Assembly (NCBI GenBank): GCA_007922225.1
Contig: ML679966.1
Coordinates: 54,494,742 to 54,558,741 of the forward strand
Source: Emydura subglobosa
Lineage: Eukaryota; Chordata; Testudines; Chelidae
Direction of reading: 5' to 3'
DNA: 64,000 bases
Positions 36,609 through 45,245 of this stretch are shown here, piece after piece. The position numbers and the translations under genes were made by a program. Numbering within the stretch: the first letter of the stretch is position 1; each line of letters opens with the position of its first letter. Under the pieces are notes generated by a model. It was not told where the DNA came from. It worked only from the letters and a program-made list of their open reading frames with translations, and ran no database searches.

Positions 36609-37291
36609 GTAGCCGGGGCGATGCTGATAGCCTTACCCCTTACCCATTCTGGTTCCCAGCCAACCCACTGCTAGGACCTTCCCATCCCTTGTCTTCAATT
36701 AGAGTTAATGGGGGCTATCAAGGAGGGGGAGATTGAATCCCTACCATGCCAGTCCCAGGAGTCTTCCCCTCATTTACGCTCCTTTAAAGAATACCTCCTT
36801 TAAATCCTTTCACCATCTATTTTATCTGATCACCATATCCGCTCCCTATGGAGTACCTGCTCTGGACATACACCCCAAGCTTACATAATGAGTTGTGACT
36901 TCATAGCCTAATCCGCCTTTTGTTCTCGGCCTCCCACTAAACCTCCAACTCACTGTGGGGAAGGCAAAAAAATCCCACCTTGCCCTTGACAATCTGATGC
37001 TGAGGGAAAAATTCCTCCTAGTCCTGAGAAAGGAGCAACTAGCATAATGCCCACAGCAGATCATGATGAAACCTGTTTTTTCAACTGCTTCGATGGGGGG
37101 TGGGGTGGGTAATACTCAGTGTGGTCCTGGTGAAAAGAGGGCTTTTAATGTAAAGATATGAGCATAAATAATCTCTTCTATTATGGTCACCTGTGCGGTG
37201 CAGGAGGGACTGGGTCAGCATCTTCATGCTGACCTTGTAGGGAGCTGCCTCCATGTGGCAGGTAACTCTCTGGTTCTCTAGCTACCCTTAA
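36609..37291. other. Unclassified GC-richer segment between hAT and PLE
   Basis: This segment matches neither the hAT transposase nor the PLE endonuclease. It is GC-richer and carries GGCAAAAAAATCCCACCTTG followed by GAGGGAAAAATTCCTCC, a texture seen in dispersed turtle repeats; a faint echo (GCAAAAAATTCCCTCC) lies at about 57083. It may be an upstream part of the PLE insertion or a separate insertion that came first. Confidence 0.35.
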
Positions 37292-37938
37292 GGAAACAAC
37301 AGAACACCACTGGCTATCACCTACAGCCCCAAGCTAAAATCTCTCCAACACATCATTAAGGATCTGCAACCTATCCTAGCAGATGATCCCTCACTCGCTC
37401 AAGCCGTGGGAGGCAGACCTATCCTTGCTTACAGACAGCCCCCCAACCTGAAGCAAATACTCACCAGCAACTGTACGCCATACAAGAAGAACACTAACCC
37501 AAGAACCTATCCCTGCAACAAACCCCGTTGCCAGCTCTGCCTGCACATCGACTCTAGTGACACCATCACAGGTCCTAACCACATCAGCCACACCATAAGG
37601 AGCTCATTCACCTGCACATCTACTAATGTCATATATTCCATCATGTGCCAGCAATGTCCCTCTGCCATGTACATTGGCCAAACCGGACTGTCACTACGCA
37701 AAAGAATAAATGGACACAAATCAGATATAAAAAATGGTAACATCCATAAACCAGTCGGAGAGCACTTCAATCTCCCAGGACGCTCTGTAGCTGACTTGAA
37801 AGTTGCCATACTTCTACAAAAAACTTCAAAAACAGACTTCAGTGAGAAATTGCAGAGCTGGAACTCGTATGCAAACTTGACACAATCAAACTGAGTCTGA
37901 ATAGTGACTTGGAATGGTTATCTCATTACAAGAAGTAA
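37292..37938 (+). pseudogene. PLE GIY-YIG endonuclease (C-terminal part of pol), frameshifted
   Basis: Penelope-like elements encode a reverse transcriptase joined to a GIY-YIG endonuclease that nicks the target. Here the frame begins in the region after the RT (TPLAITYSPKLKSLQHII). It continues through the RQPPNLKQIL linker and the zinc-binding CNKPRCQLC motif, to the endonuclease with VIYSIMCQQC and MYIGQTGLSLRKRINGHKSD; the usual GIY is modified. PVGEHFN follows, holding the conserved histidine region. A one-base frameshift near 37845-37855 makes the first frame stop at 37894. The correct frame resumes as IAELELVCKLDT and ends LEWLSHYKK with TAA at 37936-37938. The RT domain itself is missing, so the copy is dead. 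Confidence 0.9.
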
Positions 37939-38060
37939 TTGGCACTGTTCACACATTCTCACCTTCTAATCAATGGTTGTGAATAGGCCTCATCTACTCT
38001 AACTGAATGGACTTTGCTAACACCTACCCTCCCCATTGTTGTTCCTTACCCTTGGATGTG

Positions 38061-38080
38061 TATATATATATATATATATA
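38061..38080. repeat. (TA)10 microsatellite in PLE 3' untranslated region
   Basis: A perfect run of TA dinucleotides just upstream of the PLE tail. Confidence 0.9.
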
Positions 38081-38108
38081 CCCCCTATCTGATTTCCATT
38101 TCTTGCAT

Positions 38109-38150
38109 CTGATGAAGTGGGTTGCAGCCCACAAAAGCTTAAGCCTGCAG
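38109..38150 (+). ncRNA. Hammerhead-like ribozyme core in PLE tail (degraded)
   Basis: CTGATGA (38109-38115) is followed by a stem, GTGGGT pairing with GCCCAC across a TGCA loop (38117-38132), then AAAAGCTT where hammerheads need GAAA. Hammerhead motifs are known in Penelope-like elements of many animals. In this copy the G of GAAA is changed to A, and I cannot draw a convincing stem III with the cleavage site, so activity is unlikely. The 4.4 kb copy still has GAAAGC. Confidence 0.45.
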
Positions 38151-38229
38151 AAATTAAATTTGTTAGTCTTTAAAGAGCTACAGGACTCTCGTTGTTTTTG
38201 CTAAAAATAAAGCTGTGTTTAAACTTCTT

Positions 38230-38719
38230 GGAGAAGAAATTGAGCCTTTCCTCTTCTTTGTCCTCGACATTATGTAAATTCCACTAACATATCAAATATG
38301 ACCTCATAAAGCATTAGTACTTCGCTCATCGCACCACACTTGGACCTCCAACATGTATCGATAGCCTGTTCAAGTTCAAGGTACTTTTTCTTGGGATGTA
38401 GTTTATTTGACTCTCCAAAAACCGAGAGTGCCTCTAAGTGCCTATTGTAAAAGTATGAAACAAGTTTATAACCTCAGAAAAAGAATGGCAATATTTGCAG
38501 ATATTTTAGACACTGTGGTAAGGACCAGATTAAGGTAGTGAGTGTTACAATGCACATAATTCACTCATCAAAATTTGTGGTTCAAAATTACATGTACTCC
38601 TTCTTTATTTCCAGAAATAATAGATGCCCCATCGAAATTGAAGCAGACACACAATTTTCAACCCAGTTCAAGCACTTCCGAGACTTGAAGAATTTTCTCA
38701 GAAAGTCTGTTTGCAGCTA
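38230..38719 (-). pseudogene. hAT transposase central fragment, broken
   Basis: On the minus strand, pieces in several frames resemble the central ZMYM1-type transposase. One includes DTCWRSKCGAMSEVL, like the conserved DTRWxCR block that precedes the insertion domain. It lies between the nested PLE (left) and the nested MITE (right). The assignment leans on its position between clear N- and C-terminal parts. Confidence 0.5.
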
Positions 38720-38990
38720 TTGGCTTGTCTACACTTACCTCGGAGATTCAGCGACAGTTGACCAGAGTTACGCAAACTACGCAAAAAACTTGCGTAACTC
38801 CTGTCGACTTCTATGCTTCTGTTCTGCGCTCCATCTTCAATGCACTGCGCCGACGGGAACCATGTTCCCATCGAGGCAGCGCTACGCCACTTGAGGAGGT
38901 GGTCTTAATACATTGATTTCTGGATCGACTGAGCAGGACTTCACTGACCGCTCAGTCGATCCAGATAAGTTGATCTGACGGTGGCAAAAT
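38720..38990 (+). mobile_element. hAT-like MITE, GGTCTACACT family, copy B
   Basis: It starts TTGGCTTGTCTACACTTACC and shares with copies A and C the blocks TTGCGTAACTCC(T/C)GTCGAC, GACGGGAACCATGTTCCC and TTTCTGGATCGACTGAGC. It sits inside the old hAT transposon. The right end, near GTGGCAAAATCCC, is eroded, and no duplication is readable. Confidence 0.7.
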
Positions 38991-39339
38991 CCCACTACTC
39001 TTTCTTTAACTAGTCTGTTGTGCATGTATCTAACATGTATTGCAACAAGCTTCCATTTGTAAAAATTTTTGAATTCATGGCCAAGAATTGCATAGTAAAA
39101 GTAATGAGGCTGCAGCTTCTAAAAGGCCATTCTGTATATCTGGACTCATCATAGTAGCATTTTAAAGACGTTCTTCAAGTTGACTTTGAATTCCTTTGTC
39201 GTATTTACTGATTAGTTTTGAAAAGCTCAAGAAAATTCCCTTTGTTTCCTGGCCTTCTCTGTGTTCATGTATAGAAATTTGTTGTTTTGAACAGCACAAC
39301 ACAATGTCATATATGACTTTAATATGCTCACTACTTTTA

Positions 39340-39908
39340 TCTATTAATCAAGTTTTAACTGCATCCTTGTTTACTGGTTCAAAGTTTCCAGGACCTGACA
39401 TCTGACACTGTTTATGGTTGTCATATTTAGAGAGTATATTTGTATGTGCTTTGCTTGATTCATGTTTGGAGCAGGTCTGGTGCATATGCTTCCAATCACT
39501 AAAGCCACTCTGGCAGAATGTGTCTTCAGAACAAGTCACCAGAATGCCTAAATGTTTTGCAAAACACTGCATTTTTAGTCATGTGACATTCCAGCCACTG
39601 AAATCTTGTATACCGATATGATGCAAAAGTGATTTTTTTTTATAGCAGATAATGGAAGTCAGAAAACACTGAAGTTTTGGCTAAATTAGTGATTCATCAA
39701 TATTAGATAAATCTAAAAGCCAGCATGGAGTTTTCTTACCCTTGAAGCAAGGATAGTTGCAGCTGGACAGGCCAACGTGTTTTTCATATGTTGTCATTTC
39801 CATTGTTAAAATAGATGTCAGTGACGAATTTTCAGATTCAGAAGAAGATATGTCAGTTGGTTTTGTGGATTCATTACCTGTTGTCTTTTTAAGAGATTTG
39901 ATACTCAT
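39340..39908 (-). pseudogene. hAT transposase N-terminus with TTF-type zinc finger, broken
   Basis: Two minus-strand frames remain: 39681-39908 (serine- and threonine-rich leader, then a short cysteine segment CNYPC) and 39348-39572. The second holds the signature of the TTF-type zinc finger of ZMYM1-like hAT proteins: a GFSDWKH motif followed by SKHESSKAH, with the expected cysteines upstream. In this family the domain binds DNA. The two pieces are separated by stops. It is part of the decayed 35.4-40.3 kb transposon. Confidence 0.65.
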
Positions 39909-40265
39909 TTGTTTTGTCGTGTTGACCGAAGCACTGCAGGTAGATTGTAAGTTTACTTACACTATGTACATTTAAAATAAAGTTAGGATATGGAAATACT
40001 TGGGATTTCCAACACATTCAAGCTACATGCTTCACAACTTGTCAATCAAATACTGCTTTCTCAAAAACATTGTTTCACAATATCTTTATCTTTGACTGGC
40101 CAAAGTCCACTACATTTTTTTGAAATAGTCTTTTTGTCCAATATTTGAATTCCTTCCTCTTAGATTCATGATTTAAAAAAAACCCTGTTAATGAATTTAA
40201 TACATTTACTTAAACTTGGCATTCAAGTTTGAGTGGGCCCAAGCCCACCTGTGGCTATGCCCTTG

Positions 40266-40697
40266 ACCTCAAATGATTACACTTCTGTTGGGCGCAGTGC
40301 CTAACTCCCTACCAACCATAGTACAATTAAAACAGATTGCAGAGAGTAAAATCTGAAAGGAAAGCATCTGCAATATACAGAAAAATATTACCCTTCAGCG
40401 AGTAGTATTCTTCACTTCAGCATTCTGAAGGGGAACTGGAATTAGTATCTAGCTTTTTAGCTACTTTTATGGAATCCCTGGACATTGTTTCTCATCTGCT
40501 CCCAGTATTTTAAAATAGAAATAAAATAAAAATCTCTCAATCTTTTTCTTTTCGGCTAGGAGAAATTTATGGGTTCATTAATTTATGGGTTAATTAATTA
40601 ATTAATTAATTAATTTTTGTTTGCTTGTTTTGCTTATTTATGTTGGTATGAGTGTGTGTAAAGAAGTCATTGAAGGAAAGCTAAATCAAATAAACAG
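40266..40697. other. Gene-free gap with (TTAA) microsatellite
   Basis: Between the hAT right end and the PLE palindrome I see only AT-rich DNA, including a run of TTAA/AATT units at about 40590-40615. Confidence 0.6.
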
Positions 40698-40710
40698 TCT
40701 TTGCATTAAA
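40698..40710. repeat. Target-site duplication, left copy (PLE palindrome)
   Basis: TCTTTGCATTAAA recurs exactly at 40840-40852. Confidence 0.85.
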
Positions 40711-40839
40711 AGCAATTTAGAGTCCTGTAGCACCTTAAAGACTAACAAATTTCTGCGGGTATAATTTGTTAGTCTTTAAGGTGCTACAGGACTCTCATTG
40801 TTTTTGCTGTATACAGAGTAACACAGCTACCCCTCTTAT
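40711..40839. mobile_element. Head-to-head pair of PLE 3' tails forming a perfect palindrome
   Basis: The insertion is 129 bp. The left arm (40719-40751, AGAGTCCTGTAGCACCTTAA onward) and right arm (40763-40795) are perfect 33-bp inverted repeats around an 11-bp loop, TCTGCGGGTAT. The right unit then continues outward as CATTGTTTTTGCTGTATACA to GCTACCCCTC, the far end of the family tail. An exact 13-bp duplication (40698-40710 and 40840-40852) brackets both units, so they arrived in one insertion event. The perfect arms suggest either youth or correction between arms. Confidence 0.9.
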
Positions 40840-40861
40840 TCTTTGCATTAAATTCCAAAAA

Positions 40862-41052
40862 ACTGAGCACCTCACAACCTTTAATGTATTTATCCTCACA
40901 ACACCCAATGATGTAGAGAAGTACTATTATCTCCATTTTACAGATGGGAACTGAGGCAGAGAGAAATTAAGCAATTTACTCAAGAACGCTCAGTCTGTGG
41001 CAGAGCAGGGAATTGGTCTCTGAAGTTCCAGATAGTGCCCTAGCCACTGGGA
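40862..41052 (-). repeat. MIR-type CORE-SINE copy, minus strand
   Basis: CTGAGCACCTCACAACCTTT, ATCCTCACAACACCC, TCTCCATTTTACAGATGGG, AACTGAGGCAGAGAG, TGGCAGAGCAGGGAATTGG and GCCCTAGCCACTGGG is the reverse complement of a near-complete MIR-like SINE in the expected order. This is the clearest MIR in the window. It lies only a few bases from the PLE palindrome. Confidence 0.85.
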
Positions 41053-41054
41053 AG

Positions 41055-41071
41055 TCCTTCCTTCCTTCCTT
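41055..41071. repeat. (CCTT) microsatellite
   Basis: Four CCTT units immediately after the MIR copy. Confidence 0.8.
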
Positions 41072-42035
41072 TTATTTGCTCTTGATGTTAGAATGGAGGA
41101 GAAGAGAACTGAAACGTTAGAGCTTACACAGAGCCTTGTAACCTCTCCTCGAGCTTCAGTAGATGTTTTTTTTTCCAGAATATTAAACAAAAAATACCTG
41201 GCATACAGTAAGGATCATCAACTCTATGAGTTGTGATTGGACTCAGCAAAATGAAAAGACTTAAGAAAAGCCCCCTGTCAAGTGCATCAGACTGGAAGCT
41301 TAAAATGGATCTGAAAAGAACATAGGAACTCTGAGGGAAAACAATATCAACTTCTGTTGTATTTGAATGCAACTCCTCAAGAGTGCAATGTGCCAAATAA
41401 ATAGTCATTAGAGAGCTAGGTAATGGTTCCAAGTGAAGATTGAATGAAAAGTGACCATGTACCTCAGAAGAAAAAATATCTGGCATTGTAAGAATTCTAT
41501 AATAAAGTAGTTAGAGTTAAAGATGGCCCTGAGCTCCTAACCCAGACCCAAACACCCCTAGACTCTATAGCGGGTCAGAAACCATACTCGGATTTGGATT
41601 TGACATCCGACTGTAATCTCTATAATGGGCTGAAGCAAAAACTTGGATACAAAGACTAGATCTGAACTTTGCAACTCAGTTTCATCGTAAAAGGCAAAAA
41701 GTGTTGCTTCTCGCTTGAAGTACTCAGCAGAAGTTTCTCATTCCAATCATGGCTCAGTATGTAATGACACTAATATATAGAAAAGTAAAGAAAGCAGTAA
41801 AATGATCATGATGCAGAAGAAAAAGTATTATGTTATATGTGACAGATACTGCAACTATATGCAGTTTCTTTGGGGACTATTGTATTAACTTGATGAATAT
41901 TATATGGATCATTATGGTCTAGGAATTGTATTCTACTCCATGGGGAAGGAACAAAAAACAGTGTGGGATAATTACTGCAATCCTTGGCACTGTAAACAGC
42001 TTCAGAGAAGTCTCTTCCTCTGAAGGGATTTGCAT
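41072..42035. other. Gene-free stretch
   Basis: No gene is visible. A 120-codon minus-strand frame (41124-41486) has no recognised motif. 41517-41700 is GC-richer and may be an old unclassified repeat. Confidence 0.35.
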
Positions 42036-42043
42036 ACACTGAT

Positions 42044-42167
42044 TAGGGTGACCAGATATCCCAGTTTTATAGGGACAGTCCCAATATTCAGGGCTTCGTC
42101 TTATATAGGTCCCTATTACCCTCCACCCCTTGTCCTGATTTTTCACACTTCCCATCTGGTCACCCTA
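42044..42167. mobile_element. Short hAT-type MITE (TAGGGTGACCAGAT family)
   Basis: The ends TAGGGTGACCAGAT and ATCTGGTCACCCTA are perfect 14-bp terminal inverted repeats. The flanks ACACTGAT (42036-42043) and ATACTGAT (42168-42175) agree at 7 of 8 positions, fitting an 8-bp duplication. The inner sequence (CCCAGTTTTATAGGGACAGT, GTCCTGATTTTTCACACTT) matches a MITE family common in reptiles. Confidence 0.85.
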
Positions 42168-42349
42168 ATACTGATTCGGATATGCATAAGAGGGCCAAGA
42201 GACAAAGAACGGGTGTTTAGTATGAAAGGCTACATCCAGTATGACCCCTGGCTGAGGCCTGGGACACTACAGTGTGGTACTAGGCACCAGGATTCAGTCA
42301 GTATGTTACGCTAGCACTTTTGCTTCCCAAAAGCTCCAGATCACTACTC

Positions 42350-42565
42350 AGGCTTTGTTTACACTGATGGCGGCAAAATCGCCGCCACCAGATCGATCTT
42401 TCAGGAAGACCCGCTCAATCAATCAGGAAGTCGACTGAGTAAGTCCACCCTCTCAAGTAACACAGTGTAAACAGCACGCAGAAGCAGTTGATGTTAGTTA
42501 CGCAAACTACTTTGCGTAACTCCCATCGACTGCCACCGAATTTCCAGGTAAGTGTAAACCAGCCC
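42350..42565 (-). mobile_element. hAT-like MITE, GGTCTACACT family, copy C
   Basis: It starts AGGCTTTGTTTACACTGATG and ends AAGTGTAAACCAGCCC. Its reverse complement aligns with copies A and B through GATCGATCTGGTGGCGGC, the CGATGGGAGTTACGCAAAG block and the TACACT ends. Near the left end GGCGGCAAAATCGCCGCC is a strong local hairpin. No duplication was identified. Confidence 0.7.
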
Positions 42566-42625
42566 AAAGTCTGGTTCCCACCATGTAGCTCAGGTTTCTC
42601 TATGGGAAAACAGAAAAGTACAATG

Positions 42626-42909
42626 AGGCTTGGTCTAGACCAGGAATTTACATCGGTATAGCTTTGTCTCTCAGGGGTGTAAAAAATCCACACCCCTGAG
42701 AGATGTAGCTAACCTCATCCAATATAGAGAGCACAAGGTCAATGGAAGAATTCTTTCATTGATCTAGCTACCACCTGTCAGGGAGGTGGATTACCTATGC
42801 TGACGGGAGAACATTTCCTGACAGTGTAGGTAGTGTCTACACTGCGGAGTAGGTAATCCACCTCCCGGAGAGGCTGTGCCACACTAGCATTTTAAGTGTA
42901 GAGAAGCCC
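42626..42909. mobile_element. Larger MITE with two internal hairpins (AGGCTTGGTCTAGAC ends)
   Basis: The left end AGGCTTGGTCTAGACC and the reverse complement of the right end GGGCTTCTCTACACTT are related inverted termini. Inside are two perfect hairpins: TCTCTCAGGGGTGT with its complement across a 9-base loop (42667-42680 and 42690-42703), and GAGGTGGATTACCTA with its complement (42783-42797 and 42850-42864). It matches a well-known turtle MITE layout. No target duplication is readable. Confidence 0.75.
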
Positions 42910-44095
42910 ACAGTTAAGTAAATGGGATTCCTAAAAAGTAGGTGTGATAAGAGATGCTTTTTGGGAGAATACCATTATTTCCACTGCCACTCATCCCCAA
43001 TTCAACCCCTTTGCAGGAAGAACTGCCTTAAATCACAAAGGGAAAAAAGCAAACTACACAAACCACTTAGCCCAAAGGCAAACATTTTAATGAAGTGCTG
43101 TTATTTTATGGGATACTATAGTGTATAGCAGAGGGTGAAATTTCACTGAACTTTTTTCAGTTTCTGTGATTCTGACAAAAAAAGAAAATTTGAAATTTTG
43201 CAGGAAAATTTTCATTTTCAATGAAAAGCCATTCTCGATGAAAAAATTTTGACCAACTGTACTGATTTTGTTTCTATTTCTTAGCCGATAGCTCTGTTTG
43301 GCTTAAAAGGGAACGGTCAACATGGGCACACAGGAATTAATGCAACACTCATTATTGACTACAGTTTTTAAACAATAAGCATTGGATAATATATCTATTT
43401 TTAAAATCAGAGCTGCCAAAAGACAGGCTGTTTCTGTAGAAAAATTTAAAAGTATATTTTATTTCAGTTTTTTTGCATGTTAATGGCAAAATCATTGAAA
43501 TGCCATGTTGCTGAGCCAATGGGATCCTCATACCTAAGGCCATGTACCTATCTCTTTGTAAGGGATATGCTATAAATTGTGAATCATTCAAAAGAGAAAG
43601 GGAATATTTTAAAATGAGAAACGGCACATTCAGAGTTTGCTTTCCAAAAGCATATAAGGAATTTAGGAGCACAATTCCCCCTCAAAGTGAATGGGACTCA
43701 TGTTCCAAATCCTGTAGGGCACTTTTGAAAATCTCCCCAGAAAAAGATGAAAAATTGCAACTACCACAAATTAGCAAAAATGGTCACAAAAAACAGAAAA
43801 TCGATATTAGGTTAAAATTCTAGCTAATATAAATCGGAAGGAATTTTTCTATTTTTCTAAAGGCACCCCATAAGAGATTTGACAGAAAGCACAACCATAT
43901 TCTCTCAATTTATTAAGAGAAATATAAATTTCTTCACTGGAAAAACTACTATTGTTGTTGTATTTTATCCCAGAGTTTGCTGCATTTCAGTTTTGGCAAA
44001 CTGATTACTATATCTATATCCAGTTTGAATGTGTTTTGAGATCTCTGAATGAATGACACGTTGTAAATGTAATTCATAACCATTTATAGAAAGGT
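42910..44095. other. Gene-free stretch with AT-rich self-complementary patch
   Basis: At about 43140-43260, AAATTTTGCAGGAAAATTTTC and similar A/T-block words form an AT-rich, partly self-complementary patch like the one at 52.1-52.7 kb. No gene is visible. Confidence 0.4.
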
Positions 44096-44537
44096 GTCAA
44101 ATGACACCCAGACATTTTGTAATTTTTTTGTACATCTTCCAGCATGAGCTATAGTTTGTCAGTAGTCTCTCCCGGTAAGGCAATATCATCCATGTACTCA
44201 GGATCCTCTAAAGATGAAGCTTTACTTTTCACATCTCATACCTTAGCCTCAATCAGCTTTGTCATCAGAAAGTCTTAGAGCATTAAATAATACAGGAAAC
44301 AGAACACACCTCCATGGTACTCCCAATGCATTTGAAAACCAGTCTGTAATACAACCATTGGCCCTCCTACAGCTAAATATATAGCAGTACACTTCCTCCA
44401 CGAGGCAGACTAAGTCCTCAGGCACCCCATACTGGTGTAGGAGAATCCAGAGTACTGATCAAGGCACTGAGTCAAAGTATGTAAACACAACGTTAACTTA
44501 CTTTTGTCATTCTAGTCATTTTTCAATAACATTCTGC
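44096..44537 (-). pseudogene. Non-LTR retrotransposon reverse transcriptase, inverted 5' segment
   Basis: Read on the minus strand, this contains in order: a motif A remnant (FTYFDSV), LLHQYGVPEDLVCLVEEVY, ITDWFSNALGVPWRCVLF followed by PVLFNAL (the GVRQGCVLSPxLFN block, mutated), and the catalytic YMDDIALPGETTDKL (codons YMDD at 44187-44198). It ends with EDVQKNYKMSG. These are the fingers and palm motifs of a LINE reverse transcriptase, RTE-like or a related clade. Several stops and frameshifts are present. The next part of the same protein lies to the right on the opposite strand, so this is the inverted half of one insertion. Confidence 0.8.
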
Positions 44538-44540
44538 AGA

Positions 44541-45245
44541 GCAGAATGTATGGGATTTAAGATCTATGGTGACAAAACTAAAGCTATGCATGCCTCCTAT
44601 AGAATGGAAATGAATTATCTCCTGATTCTGCATGTAGGTGGCAATGATACCAAATGAGTGAATAATTTATTTATCTGGGTAGTTAGTTGACAGCAGGAGA
44701 TTCTATAACTGAAGAAATCACGTGTCAAATTGGTGTTGCCTCAACATCATTTTGATGTCTTCAGAGGCCTCTCTTTGGGTGACAGGATGTCTGTGTGACA
44801 ACTAAGCTATGAGTGTTCATGTGGTAGTGATGACAACTCTGCTTTATGGAGCAGAAATGGTGTTAAAAATGGCTGAGGAAAAGAAACTAAACAATTTTTT
44901 GTGTAAAAAGTTATGGTGTATTCCTAACGTCCATTGACGTGATTTTGTCACAACTGGAGATACTTAGATGATCCTGGCAAGTTGCTGTCTTGCACCCATG
45001 GAGAACAAGATGACTGCAGTGGTGGGATTATGTCTAACATGCAGAGGAAGGTACCTTTTTAGAGAAGGTTTTTAAAGCAGATGTCAAAGGAAGTACAGCA
45101 CAAGGACAACCATGAATGAGGTTGGAAGATGCAATTCTGAGGGATTTAAAAGTTTAAATTCTCTCAGACTGATTCTTGCCAAAGGAAAATTTGCAAGGGA
45201 TCATTCAAGATGGAAGTCCATTTTACATTCCAACAGCATTACATC
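44541..45245 (+). pseudogene. Non-LTR retrotransposon, 3' segment of ORF in plus orientation
   Basis: The plus strand opens with GFKIYGDKTKAM, which is the segment that directly follows the YxDD domain in LINE proteins (usual form GLKINxxKTKxM). It then gives a YLGS-VDSRRF remnant, TTLLYGAEM (usual LLYGAETW), a KKLNNFLCKKLW helix, and near the C-terminus RCNSEGFKSLNSLRLIL and KFARDHSRWKSIL. Frameshifts and stops interrupt it. Together with the inverted segment to the left it covers the second half of the reverse transcriptase and the C-terminal domain. Confidence 0.75.

Larger units (their letters stand above)
37292..38203 (+). mobile_element. Penelope-like retroelement, 5'-truncated
   Basis: It holds the end of the reverse-transcriptase connection, a full GIY-YIG endonuclease region (37292-37938, one frameshift), a 3' untranslated region with a (TA)10 tract (38061-38080), and the family tail with the hammerhead-like core CTGATGA (38109-38115). 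It ends at GTTGTTTTTGCT near 38203. It is inserted into the hAT transposon in the opposite orientation to the transposase, so it is younger. Target duplications could not be read because the left boundary is unclear. Confidence 0.85.
35387..40265 (-). mobile_element. Decayed ZMYM1-type hAT DNA transposon with nested insertions
   Basis: The left end CATAGGCATAG and the reverse complement of the right end CAAGGGCATAG are eroded terminal inverted repeats; both continue to an AGTGGGNCCC block. The flanks CCCTCACA (35379-35386) and ACCTCAAA (40266-40273) agree at 6 of 8 positions, fitting an old 8-bp hAT duplication. Transposase remnants read on the minus strand from a zinc-finger N-terminus near 39.9 kb to the hAT dimerisation domain near 35.9 kb. 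It is interrupted by a Penelope-like element (37292-38203), an unclassified segment (about 36609-37291) and a MITE (38720-38990). About 3 kb is original transposon. Many stops and frameshifts make it inactive. Confidence 0.8.
44096..45245 (+). mobile_element. LINE copy with 5' inversion
   Basis: The two halves of one reverse-transcriptase reading frame are in opposite orientations and meet at about 44538-44541. The inverted half ends in the reading frame just where the plus half begins. The junction itself is an 8-bp palindrome, CATTCTGC/GCAGAATG, around AGA (44530-44548). This is the pattern expected from twin priming. Confidence 0.75.

Noticed and set aside
38538..38894. 118-codon plus-strand open frame
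   Set aside because: It spans the antisense of the hAT transposase relic and the MITE nested in it.
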